Positions 11,885-21,789 of a stretch of DNA of 64,000 nt are shown here, piece by piece. Source of the stretch: Ceratotherium simum simum (taxonomy: Eukaryota > Chordata > Mammalia > Perissodactyla > Rhinocerotidae); assembly GCF_000283155.1 (NCBI RefSeq), contig NW_004454210.1:5299686-5363685 (forward strand), written 5' to 3'. Position 1 is the stretch's first letter. Every line of letters starts with the position of its first letter. The notes under the pieces were generated by a model that was given only the letters and a program-made list of their open reading frames with translations, did not search any database and had not been told where the DNA came from. A program made the position numbers and the translations under genes.

Positions 11885-12600
11885 GAAGAGGGGGAATCTC
11901 CCTCTGCCCTTTCCCTTAAGGTTCTTATGGCTGGCCAAATAATTAACAAGACAGGTTAGCAGGAGAAAATAATACCAAGTTTAATAACATGTATACATGG
12001 GAGAAAGCAGGGACACTACGTTTCTCAACACAATAGCAGAAATTCTCGTCTTAAATACCATGTCCAACCAAAGCAAGGAGGATGTTGGGGGTGGGGGTGT
12101 CAGTTACAGGAGATTATCACTAAAGCACTGTAAACAAGAGTAAGGTTTATTATGCAGTTTTAAGGCCTCACCTTCCACATTGATAAGTCTCTAGAAATGA
12201 GGTCATCCCCCCTCTTCCCAATACAGAGAGGGAGATACCTTTACAAATGGAGACTTCCCTTGTAAATGATTGTCTGGTAACTCCTCGCAGGGCCATCCAG
12301 AGCATGTGGCCAGAGAGACAGAACTTCTGATAAGATGGGCTTGTTGGTGCCTTTTCTATTGTAACCTCTATCCTACATTATCTTTATAGCAGTCATGATA
12401 ATAACTCCTTCCTGAAACAGATCTTTTGTTTTAAATTCTTTAGGCAGTTTGGGAGGGGAAACTCAAATATTCTTCCTGAGTTCTCTGAGTCCTTATTGTC
12501 TTCAGCTCGAAATAATCCACATACCAGAGTGGTGCTTCCTGGGGTAGCTTGCCCTGAGCACCATCAGCTGTAAAATGGTGATTTTCTTATGTTATCATTC
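11885..12600 (-). mobile_element. Probable ERV LTR, minus strand
   Basis: On the minus strand the block has LTR-like features: a GA/CT-rich end, a possible polyA region ('ttattaaacttggtattatt' read in reverse near 11970-11990) and the phrase 'ttggccagccataagaacct'. It lies directly against the L1 fragment. Family unknown and boundaries approximate; it could instead be unique DNA with a fortuitous layout. Confidence 0.4.
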
Positions 12601-12784
12601 AGAAGAGAGAAAAAAATTCTAATATTTTACTCTGATATTCACTGGGAGCCCGATTTTGTTATACATAGCTTGAACACTAAGATTTAAGAAACTTCCTAAA
12701 TTCAACACCAAAATTTTCTTTTTTTCATCAACATCAGAATTTTCTAATTTCCTCTTTTTTAAGCAATAATATTGCATAGTGATA

Positions 12785-12985
12785 ATTACTGTTACTAATA
12801 ATTAATGTTTATTAAATGCTTACTCTGTGCAAGGCACTGTGGTAAGCACTTACGGTGACTCATCTGGTCCTCACAGTACCTAAGAAATAGGTATTATTAT
12901 TGTCTCTATTTTCCAAATGAGAAAAGTGAGGATCAGAGAGGTTAAATAACTTGCCTACGGTTACACAGCTAGTTTGCTCTGAAGA
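12785..12985 (-). mobile_element. MIR SINE, minus strand
   Basis: A near-complete MIR in reverse: 'ttattaaatgcttactctgt', 'gcaaggcactgtggtaagca', 'gaggatcagagaggttaaat' and 'acttgcctacggttacacag' in order. Confidence 0.9.
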
Positions 12986-13296
12986 GCTGCTGTTGCATTG
13001 CTCACCATCATTTGTACTATACAGTAATCAAATGGGAAGGAGCTGATCTGCACTGGGAATGTGATCAGTGCATTTATCTTCCATTTCCAAGGCCAGCTAT
13101 GTGGTTACATATCGACTTTTTTTTCATTGCAGCCAAGGGCTGGAGTATTCACTAGCACCATGAGGGGAATTCAGCCTTCTGTTGTGAAAGGGAGTAACAA
13201 AAACCATGAGGTAGCATAATGCAGTGGTTTTCAAATGCTATTGGCAGGCATTTTTTTCCTGTGACCTGAGGTTTCGGATAACTTTTCTTTTTTTTT

Positions 13297-13905
13297 GCCC
13301 CCAGTTTTATTGAGATATGATTGACATATAACATGGTATTAGTGTAAGGTGTACAATGTAACGATTCGATATATGTATATATTGCCAAGTGGTTTTAGTT
13401 AACATCAGTTTTAGTACACTAAATTTAGCTAACATCCATCACTTCACAGCTATAATTTCTTTTCTTGTGATAAGAACTTTTTTTTTTTTTTTTTTGGCTG
13501 AGGAAGATTCACCCTAAGCTAACATCTGTGCCAATCTTCCTCTATTTTGTATGTGGGTCACTGCCACAGCATGGCTGACGAGTGGTGTAGGTCCATGCCC
13601 GGGATCTGAACCCATGAACCCAGGCTGCTGAAGTGGAACGTGCTGAACTTAACAACTGTGCCATGGGGCCAGCCCCAATAAGAACTTTTAAGATCTACTC
13701 TCTTAGCAACTTTCAAATATATAATACAGTATTGTTACTATAGTCACCATGCTGTACATTACATCCCTGGAACATATAACTGGAATTTTGTGCCTTTTGA
13801 TCACCCTCGCCCATTTTGCCCACCCCCTAGCCCCCCACCTCTGGTAATCATCAATCTGTTCTCTGTATCTATGAGTTTGTTTTTCTCAGATTCCACTGGA
13901 TAACT
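13297..13905 (-). mobile_element. L1 (L1M-type) fragment, minus strand, split by an ERE
   Basis: Reverse L1 sequence: 'ccagttttattgagatatga', 'tgacatataacatggtatta', then after the SINE 'taagatctactctcttagca', 'atagtcaccatgctgtacat' and 'caatctgttctctgtatcta'. The two halves join cleanly across the ERE at 13482-13677, showing that the SINE is the younger insertion. Confidence 0.8.
13482..13677 (-). mobile_element. ERE SINE, minus strand, inside L1
   Basis: Minus-strand ERE with long poly-T (13482-13495), 'gagctaacatctg'-type module and head 'catggggccagcccc'. Target-site duplication 'ataagaactttt' at 13470-13481 and 13678-13689. It is inserted into the L1 fragment described around it. Confidence 0.93.
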
Positions 13906-14089
13906 TCTCTTTCTCCATTGTCCTTAGGAGGCTGAGCAATACTCAAGCATGAACCAGGAAGGTTTAAATGTTGAAATCAGGGATTATTGGAGATAAAAGT
14001 GTGGTGAAGGAAAAGAATGGGAGAGTAAAGTGGAGTAAAGGGAAGGAAAAAGAAGAGGCAGAGGTATTCCCAGTGCTAAAATTTAAATG

Positions 14090-14190
14090 TAAGCTTCACA
14101 GGGGAAGGGACTTTTTTCACTGCTCTACCTATAACATGTAGATAGAGTCTGGCACGTAACAAGGACTCAGTAAATATCTGTTGAACAAAT
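14090..14190 (+). mobile_element. L2 LINE 3' end fragment
   Basis: The 3' tail of L2 in sense: 'gtaagcttcacaggggaagg', 'gatagagtctggcacgtaac' and 'cagtaaatatctgttgaaca', matching the usual 'gcctggcacatagtaggcactcaataaatatttgttgaa' tail in order. Confidence 0.75.
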
Positions 14191-14769
14191 CATGGGATTG
14201 TGGTGCTGCTGTGGTGTGGATGGTTCAGCGTATGGCAGCTGAGGAGGTGCGCTCCTTAGATCTCCCTTTAAAAAATTTACCATTCAGTTGTAAAAGTGCA
14301 GTTAGCTGACAGCCTCCAGCTAGTAGCAACTTTAGGCTCTGCCTCAGCTTTTAAGTTGAAGCCACAATCTTGCCAATGACCAAGCATAGAGGGGGTACTA
14401 GTGCTTGGCTGTTTCTGCCCATTGTGGTCTACTCTATGGGGCACTCTTTGCTCCAGAGCTCACTGTTGTGTTGGCTGAGACCCTGTCACATCTCCATCAC
14501 GGTCTGAAGCTTTCTGCCCAATCCTGCTTCCTCCCTCTTTAGCTTTCAGAGACATGCCCCCATTCCAAACATCTTGTACTCCTAACTCCATTTCAGTGTT
14601 TGCTTCCTGAGGACCCAAATGACACAAAGCTGTGACAATTTGCCTTGAAGCCTTGTTATCACCTTGCTGCAGGACAAAGGTCAGGTTCTGAGTTACTCTG
14701 GGTGATGTTTCAGTCCTGCCAGGTCTCAGCAGTCTTTGTGGTAAGGTTATCCACCCAACTCTCGAGGGC
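14191..14769. other. Unassigned intergenic DNA
   Basis: No gene, RNA or named repeat recognised. Composition is ordinary. Confidence 0.45.
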
Positions 14770-15225
14770 AGTGCTACTCAAAGTATGGTCTGTGGACTGG
14801 TGCCAGTCCATTAACTATTTGTTATTACCTGTACAACAACAAGATGAGTGCAGAAATTGAGAATAATCATTTAGCAACTTTTATGGCGGTTCAGCATTGC
14901 TGCAACAACCGAGATCAGTGAAGTGGTTTTCTTGAGTTGGGTGTAGATTAATTTGGATGTTGTTGAACTCACATGGTGAATCCCATGTTGTGTGAATTGT
15001 CTACTAGTCATGTGCAGTATGACCACATTGCAACTTGTGATATTTTAAGTTTAGTTTGGTAATTGTGACTCAAACAATGTATAAAATCTGGAATACATTT
15101 CTTTCATCAAAAGATAATTTTTAAAATAGCTTTAAAGGAGAAATTGTTGCAACTGGCAACTGATGGATTAAAGATGAAATTTGAAAATGTCATCATTTGT
15201 TTCATTTTAGATGAAAGTTAAAAAT

Positions 15226-15655
15226 GAATATTCTTAGCTTGCTGAAATTGCTTTTTTTAACACTTTTTTTTTTAAGATTGGCCCTGGCCTAACATCTGTT
15301 GTCAATCTTTTTTTTTAATCCCCAAAGCCCCAGTACATAGTTGTATATTCTAGTTGTGGGTCATTCTAGTTCTTCTATGTGAGCTGCAGCCACAGCATGG
15401 CTACTGACAGATGAGTAGTGTGGTCCCGCACTGCCAGGGAACCAGGCTGGGCCGCGGTGTAGAGTGCGCTGAACTTTAACCACTAGGCCGTCAGGGCTGG
15501 CTCCCGAAATTGCTTTGAAAACTCTTCTTCCATTCCCATCAACTTATCTCTGTGAGACTGGTTTCTCTGAGTGTAAAAACAAAACAGAGGAACAGTTTAG
15601 ATACACACTACCCTCATCCAGAACCATTGTCTTTAATCCCACCAGATCAGGATAA
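15226..15655 (+). pseudogene. hAT transposase C-terminal relic split by ERE
   Basis: Before the ERE the plus strand reads E-Y-S-stop-L-A-E-I-A (15226-15251). After it (from 15506) the frame continues through the target-site duplication into LKTLLPFPSTYLCETGFS, then ECKNK, to a stop at 15653. The P-F-x-T-Y-L-C-E-x-G-F-S block is the conserved C-terminal dimerisation region of hAT (Charlie/ZBED-like) transposases. The in-frame stop at 15235 and the SINE insertion show that it is dead. A catalytic role is not possible from this remnant, and no domesticated gene structure is seen. Confidence 0.8.
15255..15505 (-). mobile_element. ERE SINE carrying both 3' modules
   Basis: Minus-strand ERE with TSD 'gaaattgcttt' (15244-15254, 15506-15516). 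Unlike the other copies it has both the 'aagattggccctggcctaac' module and, after an internal poly-T, the 'ccccaaagccccagtacata' module, then a diverged head. It is the most diverged ERE here and may be an older or composite subfamily. Confidence 0.85.
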
Positions 15656-15884
15656 CAAATCAGAAGAAAGGTCATTTGCCACTTAAAAAATGTTAGAAAC
15701 TGACACACATGGTGTTTGTTCAAAGTGCTTTTATGGGAATTTGATATATGCAATCATTATTTCATGCATAACTTTTTGTTAAATTATGATTGTGGAATAA
15801 AAAGTTAGAAATGTAAAAATGATGCTCTTAGTCACTTACACTACACTTCCAATGAACATATGTAATACCAGCTCAAGACAAGGT

Positions 15885-16378
15885 TGATATATGGGAAGCC
15901 ATATTGTACAAAAGAAACGCTATTGTAACTTTGAATGACCTCTGACTAACGAACCCAGCTGGATGTGCACCCTCCAGGAGATCTAACTGCTCTGCGGATT
16001 TTATGACCCCTGCTTGTGCATGTACCTCCCAGCTTCGACAAGATTAGTTCTTTTGAGTTCCTTAGGAATGTGATGACCTCTGAACAGGGAGTCTATGCTG
16101 ATAGCCATCATCAATGAAAACTGAAACATCTGGTGCGGCAACTCCCAGTCTGTAACACCAGAGGGTCAACATTCCTAACCCCCTCCCCAACAACCCACCC
16201 GCCTATATAGCTGCTGTAAGACTTTGTGCCCCCTTAAGATGGTTCTTTCAGACATTAGTTGGCCATCTTCCCTCTTGCTAGCAAGCTATAATAAAAAGTA
16301 CTTTGTCTCCTACCGCCTTGCCTCTTGACTATTGGCACATCTTGCAGCGGGCAGCAGATCCCATCTTGGGCTGTAATA
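15885..16378 (+). mobile_element. Solo LTR (ERV1-like), sense, next to C1D promoter
   Basis: A block of about 0.5 kb, starting near 'tgatatatgggaagccatat', has a U3 with a TATA-like 'cctatatagctgctgtaaga' at about 16202, an R region with 'gctataataaaaagtacttt' (polyA hexamer about 16290) and a U5 ending near 'tcttgggctgtaata'. This is the layout of a gammaretrovirus-like solo LTR in the same direction as C1D, ending roughly 250 bp before the CpG island begins. Family not named; ends approximate; no internal viral genes. Confidence 0.65.
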
Positions 16379-16518
16379 TATGTACAGTTGTTGTAATTCT
16401 TTTTTCTCTTACATTGTTCTGATTATATTTATTGAAATGAAAATTATGTTTATTGAAACTAATAATTAAAAATCTAGGCTTTTATCTTTTTTCATTTTTC
16501 AAGTAATTTTTTCATTAT

Positions 16519-16622
16519 TTTACAAAACTACCTCTTAAACATATGTTTAAGAGATGTATTTTACAAAACTCTCTCTTAAACTAAAACATTTTTACTGTAT
16601 TTTACAAAACTCTCTCTTAGCG
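16519..16622 (+). repeat. Three spaced copies of a ~20-bp motif
   Basis: 'ttttacaaaactacctctta' (16519-16538), 'ttttacaaaactctctctta' (about 16559-16578) and the same again (about 16600-16619). Spacing is about 40 bp each, so this looks like a degenerate tandem array of about 40-bp units just upstream of the CpG island. Confidence 0.8.
16532..16553. repeat. Perfect 22-bp palindrome
   Basis: The arm CTCTTAAACAT (16532-16542) is followed at once by its exact reverse complement (16543-16553), with no loop. It overlaps a locally repeated motif ('ttttacaaaact' plus 'ctcttaa') found at 16519, 16559 and 16600. Confidence 0.9.
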
Positions 16623-16979
16623 ATAGATTGGAAAAATAAAGAATCATCCTTCGCCACGGGTCACTTGGGAAGCTGCTCTAGGAGGCTCATTTTGAGGCGG
16701 AGAAAGGGGTGTAGGAAGAACCAGGGCCTGGAACGAGCTACAGGGCAAGTAAAAACCGGAACAAAGCTTTAGCAACTGACATCTTTTTCCGGTTAACTAC
16801 GCTCAACTCGTATTCCGGGTGGGTGCTGGCCGAATATAAATCTAGAAAAAGATATCCACACTCCTTCCACGGTATTGGCCTGGAGCACTTCAGAATACCG
16901 CCTTTGACAGCGGAGGGGGGTCAAGGCGCGAGGGGACCGGGAGAGCCCGTGAGGTCATCACAGAGCGCCGTTGGCGCCG

Positions 16980-17055
16980 CGGGCAGAGCCGGTGCGACAC
17001 TGACGTCACCGCCGTCCGACTGCTTCTCGGGAGACAGGAGTGGAAGGCCGGCGAG
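16980..17055 (+). other. C1D: Candidate non-coding first exon of C1D
   Basis: The coding start lies in an exon with only nine transcribed bases before the ATG, so at least one upstream 5'UTR exon is required. Within the CpG island the best-placed donor is GGCGAG|GTATTA at 17055/17056. The start is not determined; 16980 is a placeholder. Other usable donors are AAA|GTAAGA (about 17350) and AAG|GTAAAG (about 17410), so a longer or alternative first exon is possible. Confidence 0.45.
17001..17008. promoter_or_regulatory. Consensus CRE (CREB/ATF site)
   Basis: An exact palindromic TGACGTCA inside the CpG island, about 50 bp before the candidate first-exon splice donor. A full CRE near a start site is a well-known CREB/ATF binding site. 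Occupancy is an inference. Confidence 0.75.
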
Positions 17056-17349
17056 GTATTATTCAAAGCTGGGGTTTGAGTTTTCTCGTGGTTCCGCATA
17101 TATCCGCTTCTCCTGTCGTGGGATCCCCCTTTCATCCCCCCCGCAGACTGTCAGCAGCGGGGTCGGGCTGCGTCGCCTCCGCCAATTCGGTCCCTCACAC
17201 CCGGGCGCTGGGGGCGGCCTTGTTGCGGGACCCCCACTTCCGCGCGTCCCGGCTTTGGCGTACCCTGGCCCCTTACCTCTCTCTAGGTCCGGCCTCTCGC
17301 TTTTTCTTCACTTCTTAGCTCCGCCTCTCAAATATTGGAAGGCGGAGAA

Positions 17350-18115
17350 AGTAAGACACATGACTTCACTTAATTTTCATCTGCCTTCAAACCTTGTTTA
17401 GGGAGGAAGGTAAAGTAGAGGAGTGACTTGCTTATGTCGTCCACGTTTATCTTGCACGTACGTGATCACAGACGGTCTGCCGCTGCAGTGTTAGCCCACC
17501 TGAGATGGCAGGCTGATTTCGACCTTCAGTTGAAATCTGCAGTGAGTCATCTCAAGAAAGTAGTTTTTCTTTGTGGCCCAGGAAAGTTCATTGTGACTAC
17601 AACTTGTGTTTGAAAATATCTTTGGCTCCCTGTTCGTTGGCTGCAATTCAGTTTTGGCTTGGTAAAGATGTATCTGTCCCGATGAGATGTCTGCTACCCA
17701 TTTATTAACCTATTTGGATTGTCTGACAGTAGACTGAACGGAGACGTAACCATATGTTGACAGTGAGTCCGAAAATAACCAGATAACCCCTGTTTAAATT
17801 CAGAGAACTGTTTGTGATTTTTGGAAATGATAGAACTCATTGTTTTATTGAAATATAAAATAATGACAAATTGTGAACAATGGTTTTTCAAAATAAAATT
17901 CTCAGAGTCAAAAGATGTTATAGCTGTCTTAAGATAGCTATGTTGTATGTATCACAGTTCAGAGGTGGTATAATTTTTTCATATTTGCTTTTAATTTTTC
18001 AAATGGCTCTTCCTATGTGTTATCTCAGCTACTGTTTCCAAGCAGTTGACCCTTCAAGTATGGCTCTATAAATAGTCCACATTGGATTAGGGTATTTGAT
18101 CCTTTTCATTTTAGT
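17350..18115 (+). other. C1D intron 1, unassigned part
   Basis: The likely start of the ~14-kb intron 1. No repeat or gene is recognised here. AT content rises quickly outside the CpG island. Confidence 0.45.
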
Positions 18116-18117
18116 AA

Positions 18118-18270
18118 AATAATAACTAATATTACTAGATAATATATTGAGTGCTAACTGAGGCATGCACTGTTCTAGTAGCTTTGCCTATATTATTTAT
18201 TTAACCTGCACAATAGCCCTGTATATTGTTACAATTATTTTAGAAATGAGAAAATTGTAATAAGTAAATT
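18118..18270 (-). mobile_element. MIR SINE fragment, minus strand
   Basis: Reverse MIR pattern: 'ttgagtgctaactgaggcat', 'gcactgttctagtagctttg' and 'agaaatgagaaaattg'. Diverged and truncated. Confidence 0.65.
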
Positions 18271-18274
18271 CCAT

Positions 18275-18880
18275 GGTTTTGGAAGGTAATGTTGCTGCCT
18301 CATATCTATAATTTTGAAAACATTTTGAATTAAACAATATAAGTAAATTCATTGTACTCTGGTGTAATTATTCTTCTCAGTCTTGAATAACCTCTTTGTA
18401 ATTTATATCTTTTTTTGTTATTAGACATTGGGATAAATTTGTTGTTAGAGGTTAACATCTTTAAAGGGAAGAAGTCTATCTTTTCTCAGGATTTTACTGT
18501 AAGTCTGAGGGAGAATTATAGGCGACACTAACATGGACTGTCTGCCAAAGACAGCAATATTTATTGAGAGATTGTTGTGTGTACGTTTCACTATTATTTT
18601 CTAAGATAATGCAGTGCAAAAAAGTCTTTACAGTAAGAGAATTCTGGTGCAATATCTGCAGATGTCTCTCTAGTTCCAAAAAAATTATACATGGGATTTA
18701 TTCTCTGATATTTAGTTCATAATTGTGTAACTGTACTTGGCATAGGGATGGAAACAGCGCCAGAATGTACATTATCATATATTTTTCTTTTGGATCCATG
18801 TGGCATCTTCCTATTATCTGTAAGTCCAATCTCCAATCTGATATTAAGATTCTCCAAAATTTGGTTCCAGTTTACTTTCA
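18275..18880. other. C1D intron 1, unassigned part
   Basis: AT-rich intronic sequence with no recognised repeat, exon or RNA gene. Confidence 0.45.
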
Positions 18881-18884
18881 TTGG

Positions 18885-20010
18885 TTTTATTCAGTTAACA
18901 AATAGTTACTAAGTACCCAATATGTACAAGACATTGTGTTAGTCGTGTGGAGATACACATTTCATGCAACATGAATCCTGCCTTGAAGGAATAGTCTAGT
19001 GGGTGAATAAGCAATGGAAAGTTCTGAGCAGAGGAGTGACATGATCTGATTTAGATTTCTAACAGGATTACTCTGGCTACTGTGTTAAGAATACCATCAT
19101 GCTCTGCTTAATGGTGGGGATAGTTCTGAGAAACGTGTTGTTAGGCAATTTTATCAGCGTGCAAACTTCATAGAGTGTACTTAGACAAGCCTAGATGATA
19201 TAGCCTACTACACACCTAGGCTGTATGGTACTAATCTTAGGGGACCACCATGGTATATGTAGTCCGTCATTGACTGAAACTTCATTATGTAGTGCATGGC
19301 TATAGATTGTTGGAGAGTGGGATAGGTGAAAGCCAGGAGACTAATTAGGAAGGGGTGATAATTCAGATGAGATGATACTGGTTTAAAAGGGTAGAAAGAG
19401 GTGAATGTAGTGAGTAGCAGTTCAATTTTGGATATATTTTGTCAGCAAAGCCAGTAGATTTTTGTTTATGGATTGAATGTGGGTTGTGAGAGTAAGATAA
19501 TTGTCAAGGTTTTGGGCTTGAGAAGAATGGAATTGCCATGAACTGAGAAGTGGAAAACTGGGAGGAGGAGGTTTGTGGGGGATGATTAGGAGTTCAGTTA
19601 TGACCTGTTAAGTCTGAGATATCTGTTAGTCATCCAGGTGGAGATGTTGAGTAGGCAGTTGAGTCTACCAAGTCTAGAGTTCAAGGGGAAGGTCACTGCT
19701 GGAAAAGAACATTTGGGAGTTGTCAGTAAACAGATGTCAGTTTAAAATTGTGAAATCACAATTTAAAATTGTGAAACTGAGCCAGTCACCAGAGGAGTAA
19801 ATGTGAACAGTAAAGAGCAGCAGTACAAGATCTAAGTCCTTAGTCATGGCAGTTGTAGGTTTGGGGAGAGGAGGAAGAACCAGCAGATGAGAGTGAACAG
19901 CCGGCAAGGGACAAGGACAATTTTGAGAGTCTAGTGTTTGTGCAATTCAGAGTGGAGTAGTGTGCCCAATTTTGTCAATGCATAGCTGATGGATCAAGTA
20001 AAATGAGGAT
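18885..20010 (-). mobile_element. L2 LINE, minus strand, long copy split by a MITE
   Basis: The L2 3' tail in reverse is near 18895 ('aacaaatagttactaagtac'), followed by the reverse of the L2 ORF2 C-terminal region: 'gcagaggagtgacatgatct', 'tattttgtcagcaaagccag', 'gatggattgaatgtgggttg'-like text and 'gtagtgtgcccaattttgtc'. A DNA element at 19092-19304 splits it. Total L2 about 0.9 kb, frame destroyed. Confidence 0.8.
19092..19304 (+). mobile_element. MITE (DNA transposon, unnamed family), copy 1
   Basis: A ~213-bp element with imperfect inverted ends: 'ccatcatgctctgcttaatg' and, at the right, 'cattatgtagtgcatggc'. The inner part 'tagcctactacacacctagg' is diagnostic for a common mammalian MITE that recurs at 51445 in reverse. 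TA dinucleotides flank both ends. Family (Tigger-like or hAT) not settled. Confidence 0.75.
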
Positions 20011-20059
20011 GGACACCTTTGGATTTATCAAGATCCACGAGAAGGATTATTATTGACAG

Positions 20060-20235
20060 ATAGATGATAACTACGTCTGGAGAACCTTGGGAGCAAAGAG
20101 GAAGAAGAGACTACCTTTGTTTGGGAGATGTGGAAGCCTTTATAGAGGAGGGGGCGTTTGATGTGGGTTTTAAAGGATTGATAGGTTTCACCAGGCCCAG
20201 AATATAGGAAAGGGGTGCAGGGTGAGGGTATTCCA
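20060..20235 (-). mobile_element. L2 LINE fragment, minus strand
   Basis: Reverse L2-like text: 'tgatgtgggttttaaaggat' and 'agggtgagggtattccaaac' correspond to the 'gacatttgagctgggtcttgaaggatg ... gggcattccagg' region. Short and diverged. Confidence 0.5.
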
Positions 20236-20499
20236 AACTGAGGAAAAAGCCTTACTTCTCTCCCTTCAAGGCCGTACCTCCCAGTCAGCTGTTATGAAGA
20301 TGCTTTCGTACGTCCTTTCCTGCGTCCACTAGCCTTGTTCTGGGTAACCATTCTTGCTCCAGGCATGCTGAACACTGCTAAAGAAATTCACGAAAGGCAC
20401 AAATTAATGCTTCCCAGCCTCAACTAGGTCCTCTCTCAGTTACCTGACAGTTCCCTTATTTATCCCTGACTCTTCACAGCATATACTCCACAATGCCGT

Positions 20500-20945
20500 G
20501 TAAACGAATAATATTTACTGAGGATTTATTACATGCTGGGCACTAAGGATTCATTTATTTAATAGATATTTATTTAGTATATATGACATGCTCTCCTGAT
20601 AGTTAGAATATAATAGTGAGCCAAGACTTGCCTGCACCAGGCTTACAGTCTAGTGCGGATGGTGCACATTAATCAAATAATCACAGAAATAAAAAATTGC
20701 AAGAATGATATGGAGAAATACATGGTGCTATGAGACCATGTAACTACTGGACAAGGCAATCCAAGGGAAGAGGGAATGCTTCCTTGAGAAAGCATTCTTG
20801 ATATGGGAGCTGAGTAAAAGCAGGCAAAAAACAATGGTGGGAAGAAGTCCTCACAGCAACTCTAGGAGGAGTTTCTAAGGAGAGAAGAGAGGCCAGAGAG
20901 GCTTTTGTACCGTGAGAATAGGGAGCGAATGGCCTCTTGGTGTCT
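20500..20945 (-). mobile_element. L2 LINE 3' fragment, minus strand
   Basis: Reverse L2 3' end: 'ttactgaggatttattacat', 'gctgggcactaaggattcat', 'ggcttacagtctagtgcgga', and the downstream body 'cttccttgagaaagcattct', 'gagctgagtaaaagcagg'. Confidence 0.7.
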
Positions 20946-21020
20946 AGAAAATTTAGATATAGGGGAGGGAATCCCTTCCTATGGTTCTTTGAATATAATA
21001 GAGCTCAAGAATATAGGTTT

Positions 21021-21233
21021 TTGTTTTTTTTTTAATATTTATTTATTTATTTTTCCCCCAAAGCCCCAGTAGATAGTTGTATGTCACAGCTGCACATCCT
21101 TCTAGTTGCTGTATGTGGGACGTGGCCTCAGCATGGCCGGAGAAGTGGTGCGTCGGTGCACGCCCGGGATCCGAACCCCGGGCCGCCAGCAGCGGAGTGA
21201 GAGCACTTAACCGCTAAGCCACCGGGCCAGCCC
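21021..21233 (-). mobile_element. ERE SINE in C1D intron 1, antisense, perfect TSD
   Basis: Minus-strand ERE of the 'ccccaaagccccagtagata' type with well-preserved head ('gggatccgaaccccgggcc', 'ttaaccgctaagccaccggg'). Perfect 14-bp TSD 'aagaatataggttt' at 21007-21020 and 21234-21247. Antisense to C1D. Confidence 0.95.
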
Positions 21234-21321
21234 AAGAATATAGGTTTGATTGTAGCTGCTAGGTGAGGAGAAAAGACATTTTATCTGACATATTTGGAGT
21301 CAAAAGACAAAACTAAAACAG

Positions 21322-21690
21322 TGTAGTAACGAGTTTGATGTCCTTTATTCAAGGGAAAACAGTCCATGGACTGGGGGAGTCCAGGGCCTCACAAGCAGTG
21401 GAGCGCTCTTCCCGACGGATTTTGTACAAGAGCCAGTTGAGTATTAGAAAAGACACAGGGCGTGACTGGCCAGGAGATCCGGGACTTCCTTGTAAGGCTT
21501 GCAGGGCCTGTTTTCTAGGGTAAGGTAAGCTAGCTAAGCGGAGTTGGAGGTTTGTGATTGGTGTACTTTAGGTTTCTTTGACAGTGAGTGTTCCCAAAAG
21601 TGCCGGCTGACTTAGATTTTGATTTGTGACTAGCCTGGGCCCACAGAGGTGGCCTCCATTTTGTGGGTCCTGATACTATGTGTATTACCT
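21322..21690 (-). mobile_element. Probable solo ERV LTR in C1D intron 1, minus strand
   Basis: On the minus strand the block starts near 'caggacccacaaaatggagg' and ends with a polyA-type signal in 'cttgaataaaggacatcaaa' (plus-strand 21336-21355), with stretches rich in CCAATCA and pyrimidines in between. This order (U3, AATAAA, short R/U5) suggests a class I solo LTR antisense to C1D. No family name; ends approximate. Confidence 0.5.
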
Positions 21691-21789
21691 TATCATTGGG
21701 AATAAAGTAAATTTCAAAATTTCGGATAGTTGAAAATTTACTTATGATCATATATTATTGTAATATGTTACACATATTATTGTTTAAAA

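Larger units (their letters stand above)
14770..15880 (+). mobile_element. Charlie-like hAT DNA transposon relic
   Basis: The left end 'cagtgctactcaaagtatgg' followed by 'tctgtggactggtgccagtc' matches a Charlie-type hAT terminus. The body ends in a readable transposase C-terminal segment. The element is split by an ERE at 15255-15505 and may continue on the far side of the LTR at 15885 (AT-rich sequence 16380-16620). The exact family and right end need a library search. Confidence 0.65.
16630..17345 (+). promoter_or_regulatory. CpG-island promoter, probably of C1D
   Basis: An abrupt shift from AT-rich DNA to sequence dense in CpG ('caaggcgcgagg', 'gcgccgttggcgccgcgggc', 'cttccgcgcgtcccgg'). 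It is the only CpG-rich stretch of this size in the window. Motifs visible: CRE TGACGTCA (17001), ETS-type ACTTCCGC (17236), a GC box 'gggggcggcc' (17210), and CCAAT/ATTGG cores ('ccaattcgg' 17182, 'tattgg' 17333). A lone TATAAA-like 'atataaat' lies at about 16834. Position about 14 kb upstream of the first coding exon fits a housekeeping-type promoter with a non-coding first exon. That it drives C1D is inferred from position and strand. Confidence 0.8.

Noticed and set aside
16823..17401. 192-codon plus-strand frame across the CpG island
   Set aside because: CpG-rich DNA has few stop codons, so long frames there are expected. No known domain, and the region fits a promoter and 5'UTR.
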